A DNA stretch of 64,000 nt from Dryomyza anilis (Eukaryota; Arthropoda; Insecta; Diptera; Dryomyzidae). The notes beneath the pieces were generated by a model. It was not told where the DNA came from. It worked only from the letters and a program-made list of their open reading frames with translations, and did not search any database. Below, one piece after another: positions 22,741 to 34,308 of this stretch. Made by a program: the position numbers and the translations under genes. Positions within the stretch are counted from its first letter, which is position 1; each line of letters opens with the position of its first letter. The stretch covers positions 33,753,963-33,817,962 of the forward strand of contig OX638133.1 of assembly GCA_951804985.1 (NCBI GenBank). The letters run 5' to 3'.

Positions 22741-24115
22741 TTTTCATTGATCGACCTCTTCTGGTTTTTCGTAAATCGTGATTTCAATAGGTCGACAGAC
22801 AGGCGTACTGAATCAGCATGTTACGGCTAGGCCATATTTAGGGTATTGCCAATGCAAGAGTATAAACAAATATTCGTGTACATTTCGACGAAATACCCAA
22901 AGAAACACAAAAAAGTATGCATGATAGGGAATTTACATTTTATCAAATTTAATTCAGCTTGTAATTCATTGCTCTACCTCTTCTGGTTTTCTTTGAATCG
23001 TGATTTCAATAGGTCGACAGATAGGCGAATCGACTCTGAAGGTTATGACTACGCCTTCTTCAGGATATTGCAAATGGAAGAGTATAAAGTATAAAGAAAT
23101 ATTCGAGTACATTTCGACGAAATACCGAAAGAAATACCAAACATTTTGTATGATAGGGAATATACATTTTATCAAATTTAATTCAGCTTGTAATTCATTG
23201 CTCTACCTCTTCTGGTTTTCTTTGAATCGTGATTTCAATAGGTCGACAGATAGGCGAATCGACTCTGAAGGTTATGACTACGCCTTCTTCAGGATATTGC
23301 AAATGGAAGAGTATAAAGTATAAAGAAATATTCGAGTACATTTCGACGAAATACCGAAAGAAATACCAAACATTTTGTATGATAGGGAATATACATTTTA
23401 TCAAATTTAATTCAGCTTGTAATTCATTGCTCTACCTCTTCTGGTTTTCTTTGAATCGTGATTTCAATAGGTCGACAGATAGGCGAATCGACTCTGAAGG
23501 TTATGACTACGCCTTCTTCAGGATATTGTAAATGGAAGAGTATAAAGTATAAAGAAATATTCGAGTACATTTCGACGAAATACCGAAAGAAATACCAAAC
23601 ATTATGTATGATAGGGAATATACATTTTATCAAATTTAATTTAGCTTGTAATTCATTGCTCTACCTCTTCTGGTTTTCTTTTAATTGTGATTTCAATATG
23701 TCGACAGATAGGCGAATCGACTCTGAAGGTTATGACTATGCCTTCTTCAGGATATTGCAAATGAAAGAGTATAAAGTATAAAGAAATATTCGAGTACATT
23801 TCGACGAAATACCCAAAGAAATACAAAAAATTATGCATGATAGGGAATTTACATTTTACCAAATTTAATTCAGCTTGTAATTCATTGCTCTACCTCTTCT
23901 GGGTTTCTTTGAATCGTGATTTTAATAGGTCGACAGATAGGCGTATTGACTTTGATGACTACGCCTTCTTCAGGGTTGCAATACCCTGAAAAATGCAAGA
24001 GTATTAAGTATAAATATTCGAGTACATTGCGACGAAATACCCAAAGAAATATATAAAATTTTGAATAATAGGATATATAAAATTTTTCAAATTTAATTCA
24101 TAATGTAATTTTTTG
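22741..24115. repeat. 229-bp satellite, about six copies
   Basis: The landmark CTCTACCTCTTCTGG-TTTTC recurs at about 22745, 22972, 23201, 23430, 23659 and 23888, a period of 229 bp. The middle copies are almost identical and the outer ones diverged, as expected from unequal exchange. 107-codon frames on + and 69-codon frames on - recur in each unit, but 229 is not a multiple of 3, so no frame crosses the array. I do not regard these frames as genes. Confidence 0.92.
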
Positions 24116-25865
24116 GCGATTTTCACAATCTGCATCCGGCATATTACAGAAATAACTTGCAGTTTTCTTGCTAATCCGTTCATTTACCCTGTATCCGTTA
24201 AACTTTGTAATTTGTTGTACCAATTTAGCTTAAAATAAGCCGGGTTTATCAACATAATGTTATCAGAGACGCTATACAAATGTTTTATTTGTTTTAAAAT
24301 GCATTTCTTCTACTTCAGAGCCAAGTAATTTTTCTCGTCTTTATTGTTTCTATTTCTATAGTTCTAATAACTTCTAAAAAATCACAACAGCACCCTCAGT
24401 TAGTTTAGGTACGAATGTATTGATTGAGTCAGCATTATTGTTTTACCAATTTCAATTACGTCAAACAATTGGCGCATCTTATCGTGTCCCATCGAAAACC
24501 AAACAAATAATCAATAAACTGATGTCACTACTTTAACGCGATCAGTTAAAAGAATAGAACTTATAACGAGTATTAGCCCAAACTATAACATGAATAACAT
24601 TAAATGCTCAACGACATGTTAAACACATACAACAATGGCAAAAAAAGGTTTAAAAAATGAAATATTAATTTCTTGTGCAAAGATAACAAACGTTTATTTG
24701 GTGTTATATGTGATAAGACATTACGACCGACGATTGTGCCAAGGAAAGACATGACGTAAGACATTGAAATCGCCAGAAAGGCCAACAGAATTTTATGGTT
24801 AGTCGTTTGTTAGCAGTGAAACGAGGCGGTACGCGAAAGTGAAAATATTGCGATTAATAACGCAGAATTTGGTGTATTTTTGGTATAATTTAAAGTACAA
24901 TTTGATGGTGTTTTTAATTCAATACATAATCCCTAAAAGAATCTCAATAAGTCAAGACATACGGATCGAGTATCTGGTTGGGTTTTGACAGAATAAAAAT
25001 ACAATAATCATTTTTCGATCGTGACCCTAACACAAATTTTACTAGGGAACCGCATTTGAAATAACTCGATGTCATCTCTCGGAGACCTTTGATGTCTTGA
25101 GGCTTTCACGATCTATCCTCAAAATCTTGTAAACTTTCTCGATGATAATTAAGTTAGAAGAATTTTTACGATATTTAAACATTGATCACATCGATATCGG
25201 AATATTTGCCAAAGCAATCCCGAACTTTTTATTTCCCATAACGCTTTCATAAAATGTGTCGTAATAAGAAAACTCCGACAGAACGTATTCGATATCTACC
25301 TACTATGTACTTCCAACTTATCTTCGATATAGCTACGAGAGAGTGTCCGATATCTATATGTTATTCGAGCTCGATGCTGTTTACTTCCTATATTTCCGGA
25401 CGCAAACACGAGTAAAGTTTTTTCCTTGTGTAAAATGCGTCGAATGCAGACAGAAAAACGTAGGAATACCAAAATATCTGCTCATAACAACATTCGGGAA
25501 AGAAAGAACATGTATACTCTCGGTCTGTATTCGATGCATTTAACAGAGGTAAAGGCTTGCCTCGTTTTTGTGTGGGACAATATAACGAGTTAACAATCAC
25601 GAGCTCGGATGACACCTCTTTACTTTATGTACTGTCTGTAACAATATCAAAACGAATAACAACATCGAAATGATCGAAAAGCGTTATTGGTTACTCTTCG
25701 GTGTATTTAATGCAGAGGAATATTTTTGAAACTCTTTCTATTTGTTTTTGATACTAGTATTTGATTCCTATTTCTAGTTTTAATCTAAGCACTCTCAAGA
25801 GTTCCATTATATTATATTCGCATTTTAGTACATTTGCTAATAGCTTTCTTTCTCTTACTTTCCAG
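24116..25865. other. Intergenic or wdp upstream intron
   Basis: Unique AT-rich DNA upstream of wdp with no repeat recognised. If wdp has a distal first exon this is intron; the polypyrimidine tract and AG at 25850-25865 form its acceptor. Frames of 61-75 codons at 24600-25615 lack any supporting feature. Confidence 0.4.
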
Positions 25866-25984
25866 CTAACACTGTGCATCATCCAAGGTAGAACTTGTGG
25901 AAACCCTCCAACTTCCGAGAAACTCCGACCGAGTGTCACCACCACCAGCGTCATCCAAACGATACGCCACACAACAGCAGCACT
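25866..25984 (+). other. wdp: wdp 5' UTR part of the coding exon
   Basis: A splice acceptor (TTTCTTTCTCTTACTTTCCAG ending at 25865) precedes this stretch, so transcription probably starts in an upstream exon. An in-frame ATG at 25895 would add 30 residues without signal-peptide character ahead of the hydrophobic leader; the ATG at 25985 is preferred as start. Confidence 0.55.
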
Positions 25985-28036
25985 ATGCGAAAACCACAGC
26001 TCAATGCGCTCCCGCTTTTTGCGTTGCTTTGCGTCAGCCTAACGCTTGCGCTAGCCGAAGATGTCACTCATACCGCCATCAGCGATGCACCCAGCAATGC
26101 CACCAACTACAACTGCCCCGCCGACTGTCACTGCGTGCTAGCGCAACACACACACACCCCGCTGTTGCACGCCAAATGCACGAGCATCGCCGATTTACGC
26201 ACGGATACGCCGTTGAGCAGCACGTTGCCCATACATTCCATTGATTTGTCATATCTGTCACTGCCACGCCTCTCGCACGCACTGGAAAAGTTGCGCGATC
26301 TGACGTCCGTCGATCTCTCACACAACGAGCTGCATGAGGTTGGCCATCTGGGACGACGAATCAAGACTTTGAACCTGCGCCACAATCGACTCACATCGGC
26401 CAAGCTCGGCAAGTTGCCGCCTCATGTGCAGACGCTTAATCTGCAGCACAACGACATAACCTATCTGCCGCTGGAGCTGACCCGACTGACACAGCTGCGT
26501 TCACTGGAACTGAGTCACAACACCATCAACTGCACGTGCGAGACGCTCGAAGTACGTAACTGGTTACAGGAGCGTCAAGTATTCATGGAACATGCGGTAC
26601 AGTGCGCGTATCCGGCAGCGCAGCAGGGCAAATCTTGGCTGCAGGTGAAGCAGGCCGATATTTGCGCGCAGGAGAAACGTGGCTGGTACGACGATGTGGA
26701 CGCCGAGAACGACTTGATGTTGGGTGACCAGCCAGTTGAGGGCTCTGGCGAACACGAGGAGGAAGGCGAAGAATTGGGCCAGACGTATATGCCCCTTAAT
26801 GACAAGCTAAAAAAACCCGTCAAGTCAAACGCTCATTTGCTGATGGACGAAGTGGAAGGCTCAGGTGATCTAAGCGACAAGCAAGTGCACATGGAGCTAT
26901 CGAGCACCATGGAGCCAGAGCATAAAACGCAGGCTGTGGCTCAGGCAGAAGAAGAGGATGTCGAGGGTTCCGGCAGCGGAGGTGGCATACTTTTCATAGC
27001 GCCTGTACATCTGAGCACTGAACAAGAGGACGACGAGGAAGACAACGATGATACAAACGATGGCCAGCCTTTGGAGGAGCCCATCCGAAAACAGAGCGCT
27101 GACATCTTTGGCAACGGACTTGGTATATTTGATGAGCCCGCCAAACCTGCTGAGGAGGAAGAGCCAATAAAACCAGTCGTCTTCCATGACAATCACGGCG
27201 TGACCGAGAGTGCCACCGACGATGTCGACACTGGTACCGATGATGACATCTCCACCGGCCCCGAAGTCGTACATGCCGAGGTTGGCACCAAGGATGATAG
27301 CAATGCCACTTACTTCCTGCTCGGCGTAATTGTGCTGATCGTTTTCGGTCTCATATTCTATGTGGGCATCAAGCGCTGCAAGGCTCAGCGCAATGCGGCG
27401 CACGATCCGGAGAATCCACGTGCCACCGAATTGGTGGACATGGACAAGAAGAGTGCGCTCGGCAAGCCACTGCATCGTAATGGTAACGAAACGGCGCCGC
27501 TTATTGGCGACAAGAGCAAAGCGGATATGGCCAAACCAATCAATGGTGCCGGCAAGAAGCCGTACGATGGCAACGACATCAAGGATGGACCAGCGACGCA
27601 ACAACCACTGCTTAACGGCAACGGCACAAATGGCACAACAGCGGCACCACTGCCCACAATCGAAGAACCTGAACCAGAGCCAACCGCACACGAATACTAT
27701 CCGATTACGCCACGTTACCCGCCACCAAAGTCGCCGCGTGCCTCCAAATATGCACAATATCCACAAGATGGTGCTGAGCCGAACAACAATAACAACGACG
27801 ATGTCTTTCTGCCCTCTTCGCCGAAATCGGGACGCTACTCGCCCGTGTACTCGCCGGAAACGGGACGCGTCAAGATCAAGTTGACGGAGACGCCACGGCC
27901 GAAGACACCGATGCTGGTGACACGCAGCACATCGAATGCCGGCGACATAATAACGACACCGGTGCGCGGCGGCAACCAGATGCAAATGCCGCCTGCAGTA
28001 CACACGAGCGCCACCAACGGGCACATAGAGCACTAG
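25985..28036 (+). CDS. wdp: Windpipe-like LRR transmembrane protein
   Basis: A 683-residue single-pass membrane protein. Residues 1-24 are a signal peptide (cleavage after LALA). A cysteine cap with C44, C48, C50 and C65 precedes four or so LRRs (about 75-180; DLSHNEL, NLRHNRL, NLQHNDI, ELSHNTI) and a C-terminal cap (CTCETLEVRNWLQE). An acidic stalk follows with Ser-Gly sites in acidic context at S254, S293 and S329/S331, which fit glycosaminoglycan attachment. A membrane helix lies at about 444-462 and a 220-residue proline-rich tail ends in IEH. This architecture matches Drosophila windpipe, described as a chondroitin sulfate proteoglycan that limits Hedgehog and JAK/STAT signalling; applying those roles here is inference. 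All coding sequence is in one exon. Its GC-rich codons stand out from the AT-rich surroundings. ATG 25985 was chosen because it opens directly onto the signal peptide. Confidence 0.9.
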   Translation: MRKPQLNALPLFALLCVSLTLALAEDVTHTAISDAPSNATNYNCPADCHCVLAQHTHTPLLHAKCTSIADLRTDTPLSSTLPIHSIDLSYLSLPRLSHALEKLRDLTSVDLSHNELHEVGHLGRRIKTLNLRHNRLTSAKLGKLPPHVQTLNLQHNDITYLPLELTRLTQLRSLELSHNTINCTCETLEVRNWLQERQVFMEHAVQCAYPAAQQGKSWLQVKQADICAQEKRGWYDDVDAENDLMLGDQPVEGSGEHEEEGEELGQTYMPLNDKLKKPVKSNAHLLMDEVEGSGDLSDKQVHMELSSTMEPEHKTQAVAQAEEEDVEGSGSGGGILFIAPVHLSTEQEDDEEDNDDTNDGQPLEEPIRKQSADIFGNGLGIFDEPAKPAEEEEPIKPVVFHDNHGVTESATDDVDTGTDDDISTGPEVVHAEVGTKDDSNATYFLLGVIVLIVFGLIFYVGIKRCKAQRNAAHDPENPRATELVDMDKKSALGKPLHRNGNETAPLIGDKSKADMAKPINGAGKKPYDGNDIKDGPATQQPLLNGNGTNGTTAAPLPTIEEPEPEPTAHEYYPITPRYPPPKSPRASKYAQYPQDGAEPNNNNNDDVFLPSSPKSGRYSPVYSPETGRVKIKLTETPRPKTPMLVTRSTSNAGDIITTPVRGGNQMQMPPAVHTSATNGHIEH

Positions 28037-29385
28037 TGGTGCTGAGGGCACAGAGTGTGTGTGTGTTTGTGCGTGTGTGCGTCCTATGCATGTAGTTAGT
28101 GACTGGAAAGGGATTGGAAGTGGACATTGGAATTTGAACATTCGTTTTCTTTGCATATTTCAAACGATTTGTGTAAATCATCCGTTTTCACTACGTATTT
28201 TATACGTATTCGATCCGTTTATGCTTTAACTTGAATTTCTACACTGTTTCTACTTGTTCGCTCTCCATAACTTTTCGCATACTTTCTAACAATGCATGCA
28301 ACACATTTTTATTTGTTTTTAATTTTTATTAAAACAAAATAAAGTAAAACTATTTGTAAATCGCATAAAAACTATAGAATGATGTGCCAACGTTGTGTGC
28401 CTTAATTTTTATAGCAATTATTAAGATTATGGGCGCCACCTTTTAGCGCATTATACGCCGCCTCCAATCCTACTTTGGGCCAAAACCACTAATGAGATGA
28501 TGTCAACTCCGTCGGCAGTAGTCAATTTAATTTGCAATTGAAATAAATAAAATGCATCTCGACGAAGCAGAGTTTTTGGCAGAACATTGTGATAGGTTAA
28601 TAAAACTAATTTAAGTCTAAATAAAAAAGTTAATAAAAATATAATATTTTCGTACAATTTTGGAAAAAGTATTTTTACATAAAACGAAATTTTAACATTT
28701 TTTTTTAGTTATTAAAATTCTTAATAACACCTTGCATATAATAAATATAAAACATTTTATAGATCTATAAAAATTGCAAAACTGAGGTTTGTTTAAAAGC
28801 TAATTTTAGTTTAAGTTAAACTTAGTTAATACCAAAGTTAATAATTTTGTTATTGTTTGTATTTGTTTTGCTTTAAACTATCTGTTTTTTATTATTTTAT
28901 TATCTTTTTTTTTCGTTGAATTTTTCTTTTGAATTTTTCATATATTTTTTTTCTTTTTTGTATTTAAAAGTATAAAACGTTAATATATATTATATTTTTA
29001 TTAAATAACTAATTTAAAATTTATAAACATTTTAAAATTATTTTTGGCTCTTCGAAGACAACAGTTAAGCTGCCTCTACGCACTACGAATTAATTTTTGC
29101 TTTTTAGTTTTTGGCAATGGAAATATTTGCGTTAGTGTAAAAAAAAAATTAAATTATATAATATTTTTTTAAATCTAGTTTCACTTACGTATGTAATTTA
29201 TGTGTAAATTTAAATATTTAGTTTATTTACGCTAAACTAACTTTGAACATATGAAATCCTATAATCTTATTGTAAATTAATATATAAAAAAAGAACTATT
29301 GCTTATTGTAATTGTCTATTGTTGTAAGTTTATTTCGATTTAATATAAATAAATAAAATTATATATTTTATAAATACAATCATTG
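28037..29385 (+). other. wdp: wdp 3' UTR, probable
   Basis: AT-rich trailer after the TAG. A first AATAAA is at 28338-28343. A stronger site is the pair of overlapping AATAAA at 29348-29357 followed by the GT-rich TTGGTGTTTTATTT at about 29383-29396. Two alternative 3' ends, about 0.3 and 1.35 kb after the stop, are therefore plausible. Confidence 0.5.
29348..29357 (+). terminator. Poly(A) signal pair, probable wdp distal site
   Basis: Overlapping AATAAATAAA with a GT-rich downstream element about 30 bp further on. Confidence 0.5.
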
Positions 29386-29396
29386 GTGTTTTATTT

Positions 29397-30659
29397 CATA
29401 GACATTTTGTTGTTTCTAAGTTTTAAGACGATGTGAAATCCGTTTAAAATAGTTTAATTTTTACAACCTAAACCATTAAGCGTTAAATATACATTTTGTA
29501 TTTATTATTAAAATTATTAATACAAACAAATTTTTAAGTCGAAAACAAACAACAATTTGTGGTTAATCGAGTTGACAAGAGAACAAATTTTATTACTATA
29601 TTTAGGAACGGTTTACCGTAAAATGTTCCTTATAAAGCCATAACCTATAACGAAACGACATGAGAAACTCGAAATTGAAATCTTCAACCTGATATTAGTT
29701 TAAGTTTCATAGACAACGGCTGCTTAATAATATATTGATATGAAATTCCTACCTAGATTGTTTTACATTTTGATGGCTTCTGTGGTTTAGTTTTGTTTAT
29801 TACTTTGCGACAAGCACTGCAATATTTAACAGTTTGAAAATTTGCAAAAGGTTTGTGTCCACTATGATATTATATAGTACACAAACCATAACACACAATC
29901 ACAATAGTTTGTATATTGTGAATACATTTTTTAATTAAAAAACGTACTTAGGAGTAAAAGAGCCAATCTGAGCATAGTTGCCTGAATTTGTGAATTTTGT
30001 GAAAAGAAATAAATCCTTGTTATTTGTATTTCGATTTCATATTTGAAATTAAAATAAAAATTAGAAAGATTTATTTCTTTTCACAAAATTCACAAATTCA
30101 GTTTCATATGTGAATTAAAAATAAAATTAACAAAGACTTATTTCTTTTTGTTCGAATTATTGGATCACTTCGCAAAAATTTAAAAAAGAAAAGAAAAATC
30201 AAGTACCCTTTTTAACTACCACAATTTGGCTCTTTTATTCCATGTGTTAAAATCATATGCATTTTTATTGCGTCACACGGTAAACAAAATGATGAAATTT
30301 TTGAATAAAATGCCATTTTTTTAGTTTTAAATTTTCAAATTTTTTTTTTACTGTTACATACATAAAAGACCCACTAAGAATAATCTGTAACCATTTTTCT
30401 TATAACATTAACAGTTTAAGAGATATGAGCCTTCAAAGTTAGGAAAAAATTGCATTCCATACAAAAATATATGGAAATACATATTTGAACATAACTAAAA
30501 TATCCTTACATATCTCTCAAATCCTTAAAATTGTATTTAGGCTTTTACAAAATACACATTCTGATAAAAAAAAAGTAGCTTTCGGTTTGCTCCGGTTTAC
30601 AAGAAAATTGTTAAAACTGTTAAAGCGTTTAGTGTAATAATTTTATATCAATTAAACCT
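29397..30659. other. Intergenic with a perfect 34-bp inverted repeat
   Basis: 29982-30015 and 30068-30101 are exact inverted copies (CTGAATTTGTGAATTTTGTG onward) separated by 52 bp. The rest is AT-rich with no gene or repeat that I recognise. Confidence 0.6.
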
Positions 30660-31960
30660 ACAGATATCCTTCACACGCGCTAACTTTGTTCTAATCACAA
30701 TTAATGTGGTAAAAAATAAAAAATATTTAATAGCGATATCTTTCCCTGATTAGGAAAAATTACGTGTCAAAAATTACCTTTTTTATTCCAATTTCATAAA
30801 TTTGTGCCTTTTTTGTAAATTTATTCCAAGGACTGTAAGCGATATCCTCTGTTCAAATTATCTTTTCTCTAATCTCTAATCAAATATATCATTCCGATAT
30901 CGTTCCCGGATTAGGAGAATTTACATGGCAAAAATTACCATTTTTTTATACATTTATTCCTCTTTTTGAAAATTAATACTAAGGACTGCAAGCTATATCC
31001 TTCATTCTCACTAACTTTTTTTCTAATCACAATCAATGTGGTAAAAAATTAAAAATATAGCATCCCGATATCGTTCCCGGATTAGGAGAAATTCACTTGG
31101 CAAAAATTACCATTTTTCATACATTTGTTACTTTTTGTAAATTTATTCCTAGGACTGCAAGCGATATCCTTCGTTCGCACTAACTTTTTTCTAATCATAA
31201 TCAATGTGGTAAAAAATAAAAAATATATCATTCCGATATCGTTCCCGGATTAGGAGAATTTACATGGCAAAAATTACCATTTTTTATACATTTGTTCCTC
31301 TTTTTGAAAATTAATACTAAGGACTGTAAGCGATATCCTCTATTCGCATTATCTTTTCTCTAATCACAATCAATATGGTAAAAAACAAAAATATATCATT
31401 CCGATATCGTTCCCGGATTAGGAGAATTTACATGGCAAAAATTACCATTGTTTTTATACATTTGTTCCTCTTTTTGAAAATTAATACTAAGGACTGTAAG
31501 CGATATCCTCTGTTCGCATTATCTTTTCTCTAATCACAATCAATATGGTAAAAAACAAAAAATATATCATTCCGATATCGTTCGCGGATTAGGAGAATTT
31601 ACATGACAAAAATTACCATTTTTTTATATATTTGTTCCTCTTTTTGAAAATTAATACTAAGGACTGCAAGCGATATCCTTCATTCTCACTAACTTTTTTC
31701 TAATCACAATCAATGTGGTAAAAAATAAAAAATATAGCATCCCGATATCGTCCCCGGATTAGGAGAAATTTACTTGGCAAAAACTACAATTTTTCATACA
31801 TTTGTTACTTTTTGTAAATTTATTCCAAGGACTGCAAGCGATATCCTTCGTCCGCACTAACTTATTTCAGATCACTATCAATGTGTTCAAAAACAAAAAA
31901 ATAAATCATACCGATATCGGCTCCAGATTTTAAAAAATCACATGTCAAAAATTTCCACAA
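30660..31960. repeat. 165-175-bp satellite, about seven copies
   Basis: The landmark CGATATCGTTCCCGGATTAG recurs near 30895, 31068, 31236, 31401, 31574 and 31741, with a diverged first copy near 30745. Each unit also holds GCGATATCCT and AATCACAATCAATGTGG. Units differ slightly in length through short indels. No coding capacity. Confidence 0.9.
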
Positions 31961-32238
31961 AATTCTCGAAGGTAAATTATTTTTACATAACTTTTGTGAA
32001 TCAATAGAAGACATTTTGTAAAGCAGAACTATACCCTGATATTTTTTTATTAAGTAAAATCTACGAAATTTTCCGATTTGTTTTGAAGTTATATAATTTT
32101 GTTCAAAAAAAGTGCTTTTTTGTTCACCGTGCGTAACTTGAATAGTGATTGTTTGAAATTTAATGAGAATAGAAGGGTTAACGATTTTAAGTGAAAATTG
32201 AAACGTAAATCCAAAATATACTAAAAGTTTAAAGTGAA

Positions 32239-32349
32239 ATGGGGCGTGCAAAATCAATAAATACTGCCGAAAAAGCAAAAATTGAAGCATATCATGGTGT
32301 ACATCCTTTAAAGAGCGCTACAGAAAAATATGAAAGGCCGCCAAAATAA
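32239..32349 (+). pseudogene. Fragment of Tc1-like transposase N-terminus
   Basis: A 36-codon frame reads MGRAKSINTAEKAKIEAY before losing similarity and stopping. The opening resembles the N-terminal helix-turn-helix start of Tc1-like transposases (basic MGR.KS, then a ..EKAKI.A.. helix). Nothing downstream continues the protein: an AT-rich tandem array begins about 120 bp later. The assignment rests on a short stretch. Confidence 0.35.
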
Positions 32350-32469
32350 AACAACATTAGCTACCAAATGACGTGCTAAATATTAAATTTGGTAAAAAAA
32401 TTTAATATTTTTCCAAGAAAATTTAATAATTTTATATGTGTAATTTTTGTGAAAATTTAGTTAAATTTA

Positions 32470-33625
32470 ATTTAAAGTGAAACATTGAATTTAAAGTGAA
32501 AAAATGAATTTTTAGTTTAAAAAATGAATTTTTAGTTAAAAAAAGTTAGTGAAAAATATATATTTTTTTGGTGAAAAATTGAATTTTTATTGAAAAAAAT
32601 TTAATTTTTAGTGAAAAAATTTAATTATTAGTGTACAAATTTAATTTTTAGTGAAAAAATTGAATTTATATTGAAAAATTTAATTTTTAGTACAAATTGA
32701 ATTTTTAATGAAAATTTAAATTTGTAGTTAAAAATTGAATTTTTAATGTAGAAAATTGAATTTTGTGAAAAATTGAATTTTAAGTGAAAAATTTAATTTT
32801 TAGTGAAAAATTTAATTTTTAGTGAAAAATTAAAATTTTAGTGAAAAATTGAATTTTGAGTAAAAAATTGAATTTTTAGTTAAAAATTGAATTTTTAGTG
32901 AAAATTTGAATTTTTAGTGAAAAATTTAATTTTTAGTGAAAAATTTAATTTTTAGTGAAAAATTTAATTTTTAGTGAAAATTTTAATTTTTAGTGAAAAA
33001 TTAAAATTTTAGTGAAAAATTGAATTTTTAGTTAAAAAAAGAAATATTAGTGAAAAATTGGATTTTTAGTGAAAATTTTAATTTATAGTGAAAAATTTAA
33101 TGTTTGTTGAATAACTGAATATATAGTGAAAATTTGAATTTTTAGTTAAAAATTGATTTTTTAGTGAAAAATTTAATTGATTGTGATGTTGAATATTCTA
33201 AAATTAAAATGCTATTTTTTACTGTATTTTTTTATTTTTTGTGAGATATGGAAAGTTCTTGGTAAAAATTTGGGTAAAAAAATGATTTTTTTAAGTTAAA
33301 AATTGAATTTTAGTCCAAAAATTAAATTTTTAGTGACAATTTTCATTTATAGCGCAAAATTGAAATTTAGGGAAAAATTTAATTTTTAGTGAAAAAAATT
33401 TAATTTTTAGTGAAAAAATTTAATAATTAGTGAAAAAATTTATTTTTTTGTGAAAAAAGTTAATTTATAGTGAAAAGTTTAATTTTTAGTGAAAAATTGA
33501 ATTTTTTAATGAAAATTTGAATTTGAAGTGAAAAATTGAATTTATAGTGAAAATTTGAATTTTAAGTGAAAAAATTGAATTTTTAATGTAGAATTGGAAT
33601 TATTACTGATAAATTGATTTTTTAG
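32470..33625 (+). repeat. AT-rich 15-20-bp array (AATTTTTAGTGAAAAATT)
   Basis: About 55 degenerate units of AATTTTTAGTGAAAAATTG, broken by a less regular piece at about 33180-33290. Unit length varies from 15 to 20 bp. Confidence 0.88.
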
Positions 33626-34308
33626 TTCGTATTTGGAGAGGAATATCATAAAATACATTTATTTATTAATATTTAAATATTTGTTTTTAGTTACTTAATG
33701 TGAATTACTCACCATTCGGCTTTTCCCGGCTTTTCCAAAAACTCATCATACATTTCCGGAAATTAACCATGATAATAGATGAAGATGCTTTTTTGATTTA
33801 GATGATTATTATAAGATTATTTTGTTTTGTTGTTTTTATTGTTTTAGAATAGAAAAAACAAATTCAATAAATTTCCCTTATTTTTAGGACAATCCTTAAG
33901 TGAAATTTACGGTACAAAAGCGAATTGGGCACTATTCACAAAATTGGAAAATTCACAATAATTAAAAATAAATATTGTTTCATCTAAACTTTTTAAATTT
34001 AATGTCTGAACCGATTGGTTTGTGTCCTGGCTTAATAAACCCATCGCAAAATGTTAATAAAATTTTAAAGATAAAATGATTTCTTAATATAAAAAAAATG
34101 TTTATGTTTATTTTACATTTTCGAATCGTAATTCAGAAAATATCAAGTTAAATTTAGAAAATATAAATTATCAGAATATTCAAATAAGATGCAGAAATCA
34201 ACAATTTGAATTCATAAATACCAAATAAAATTCGGTAATCGTCAAATGAAATTCATATATATAAGTCCAATTTAATTCATTAAATTTTAATTCATAATCT
34301 ATCTATCT
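33626..34308. other. Intergenic, nothing recognised
   Basis: AT-rich spacer between the AT-rich array and the Helitron. From 34130 to 34300 the motif AATTCA.AAAT recurs loosely, as it also does at 35705-35910 on the far side of the Helitron, suggesting one low-complexity region split by it. Confidence 0.4.

Noticed and set aside
23000..23781. Repeated 107-residue frames on + and 69-residue frames on -
   Set aside because: They fall in 229-bp satellite units and do not join across units; no domain or codon evidence.
25895..25984. Upstream in-frame ATG adding 30 residues to wdp
   Set aside because: The extra residues are polar and would bury the signal peptide; ATG 25985 fits the family better.
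26897..28156. 419-residue frame on - opposite wdp
   Set aside because: A shadow frame of GC-rich wdp codons; no homology, and the + frame has clear LRR and membrane features.
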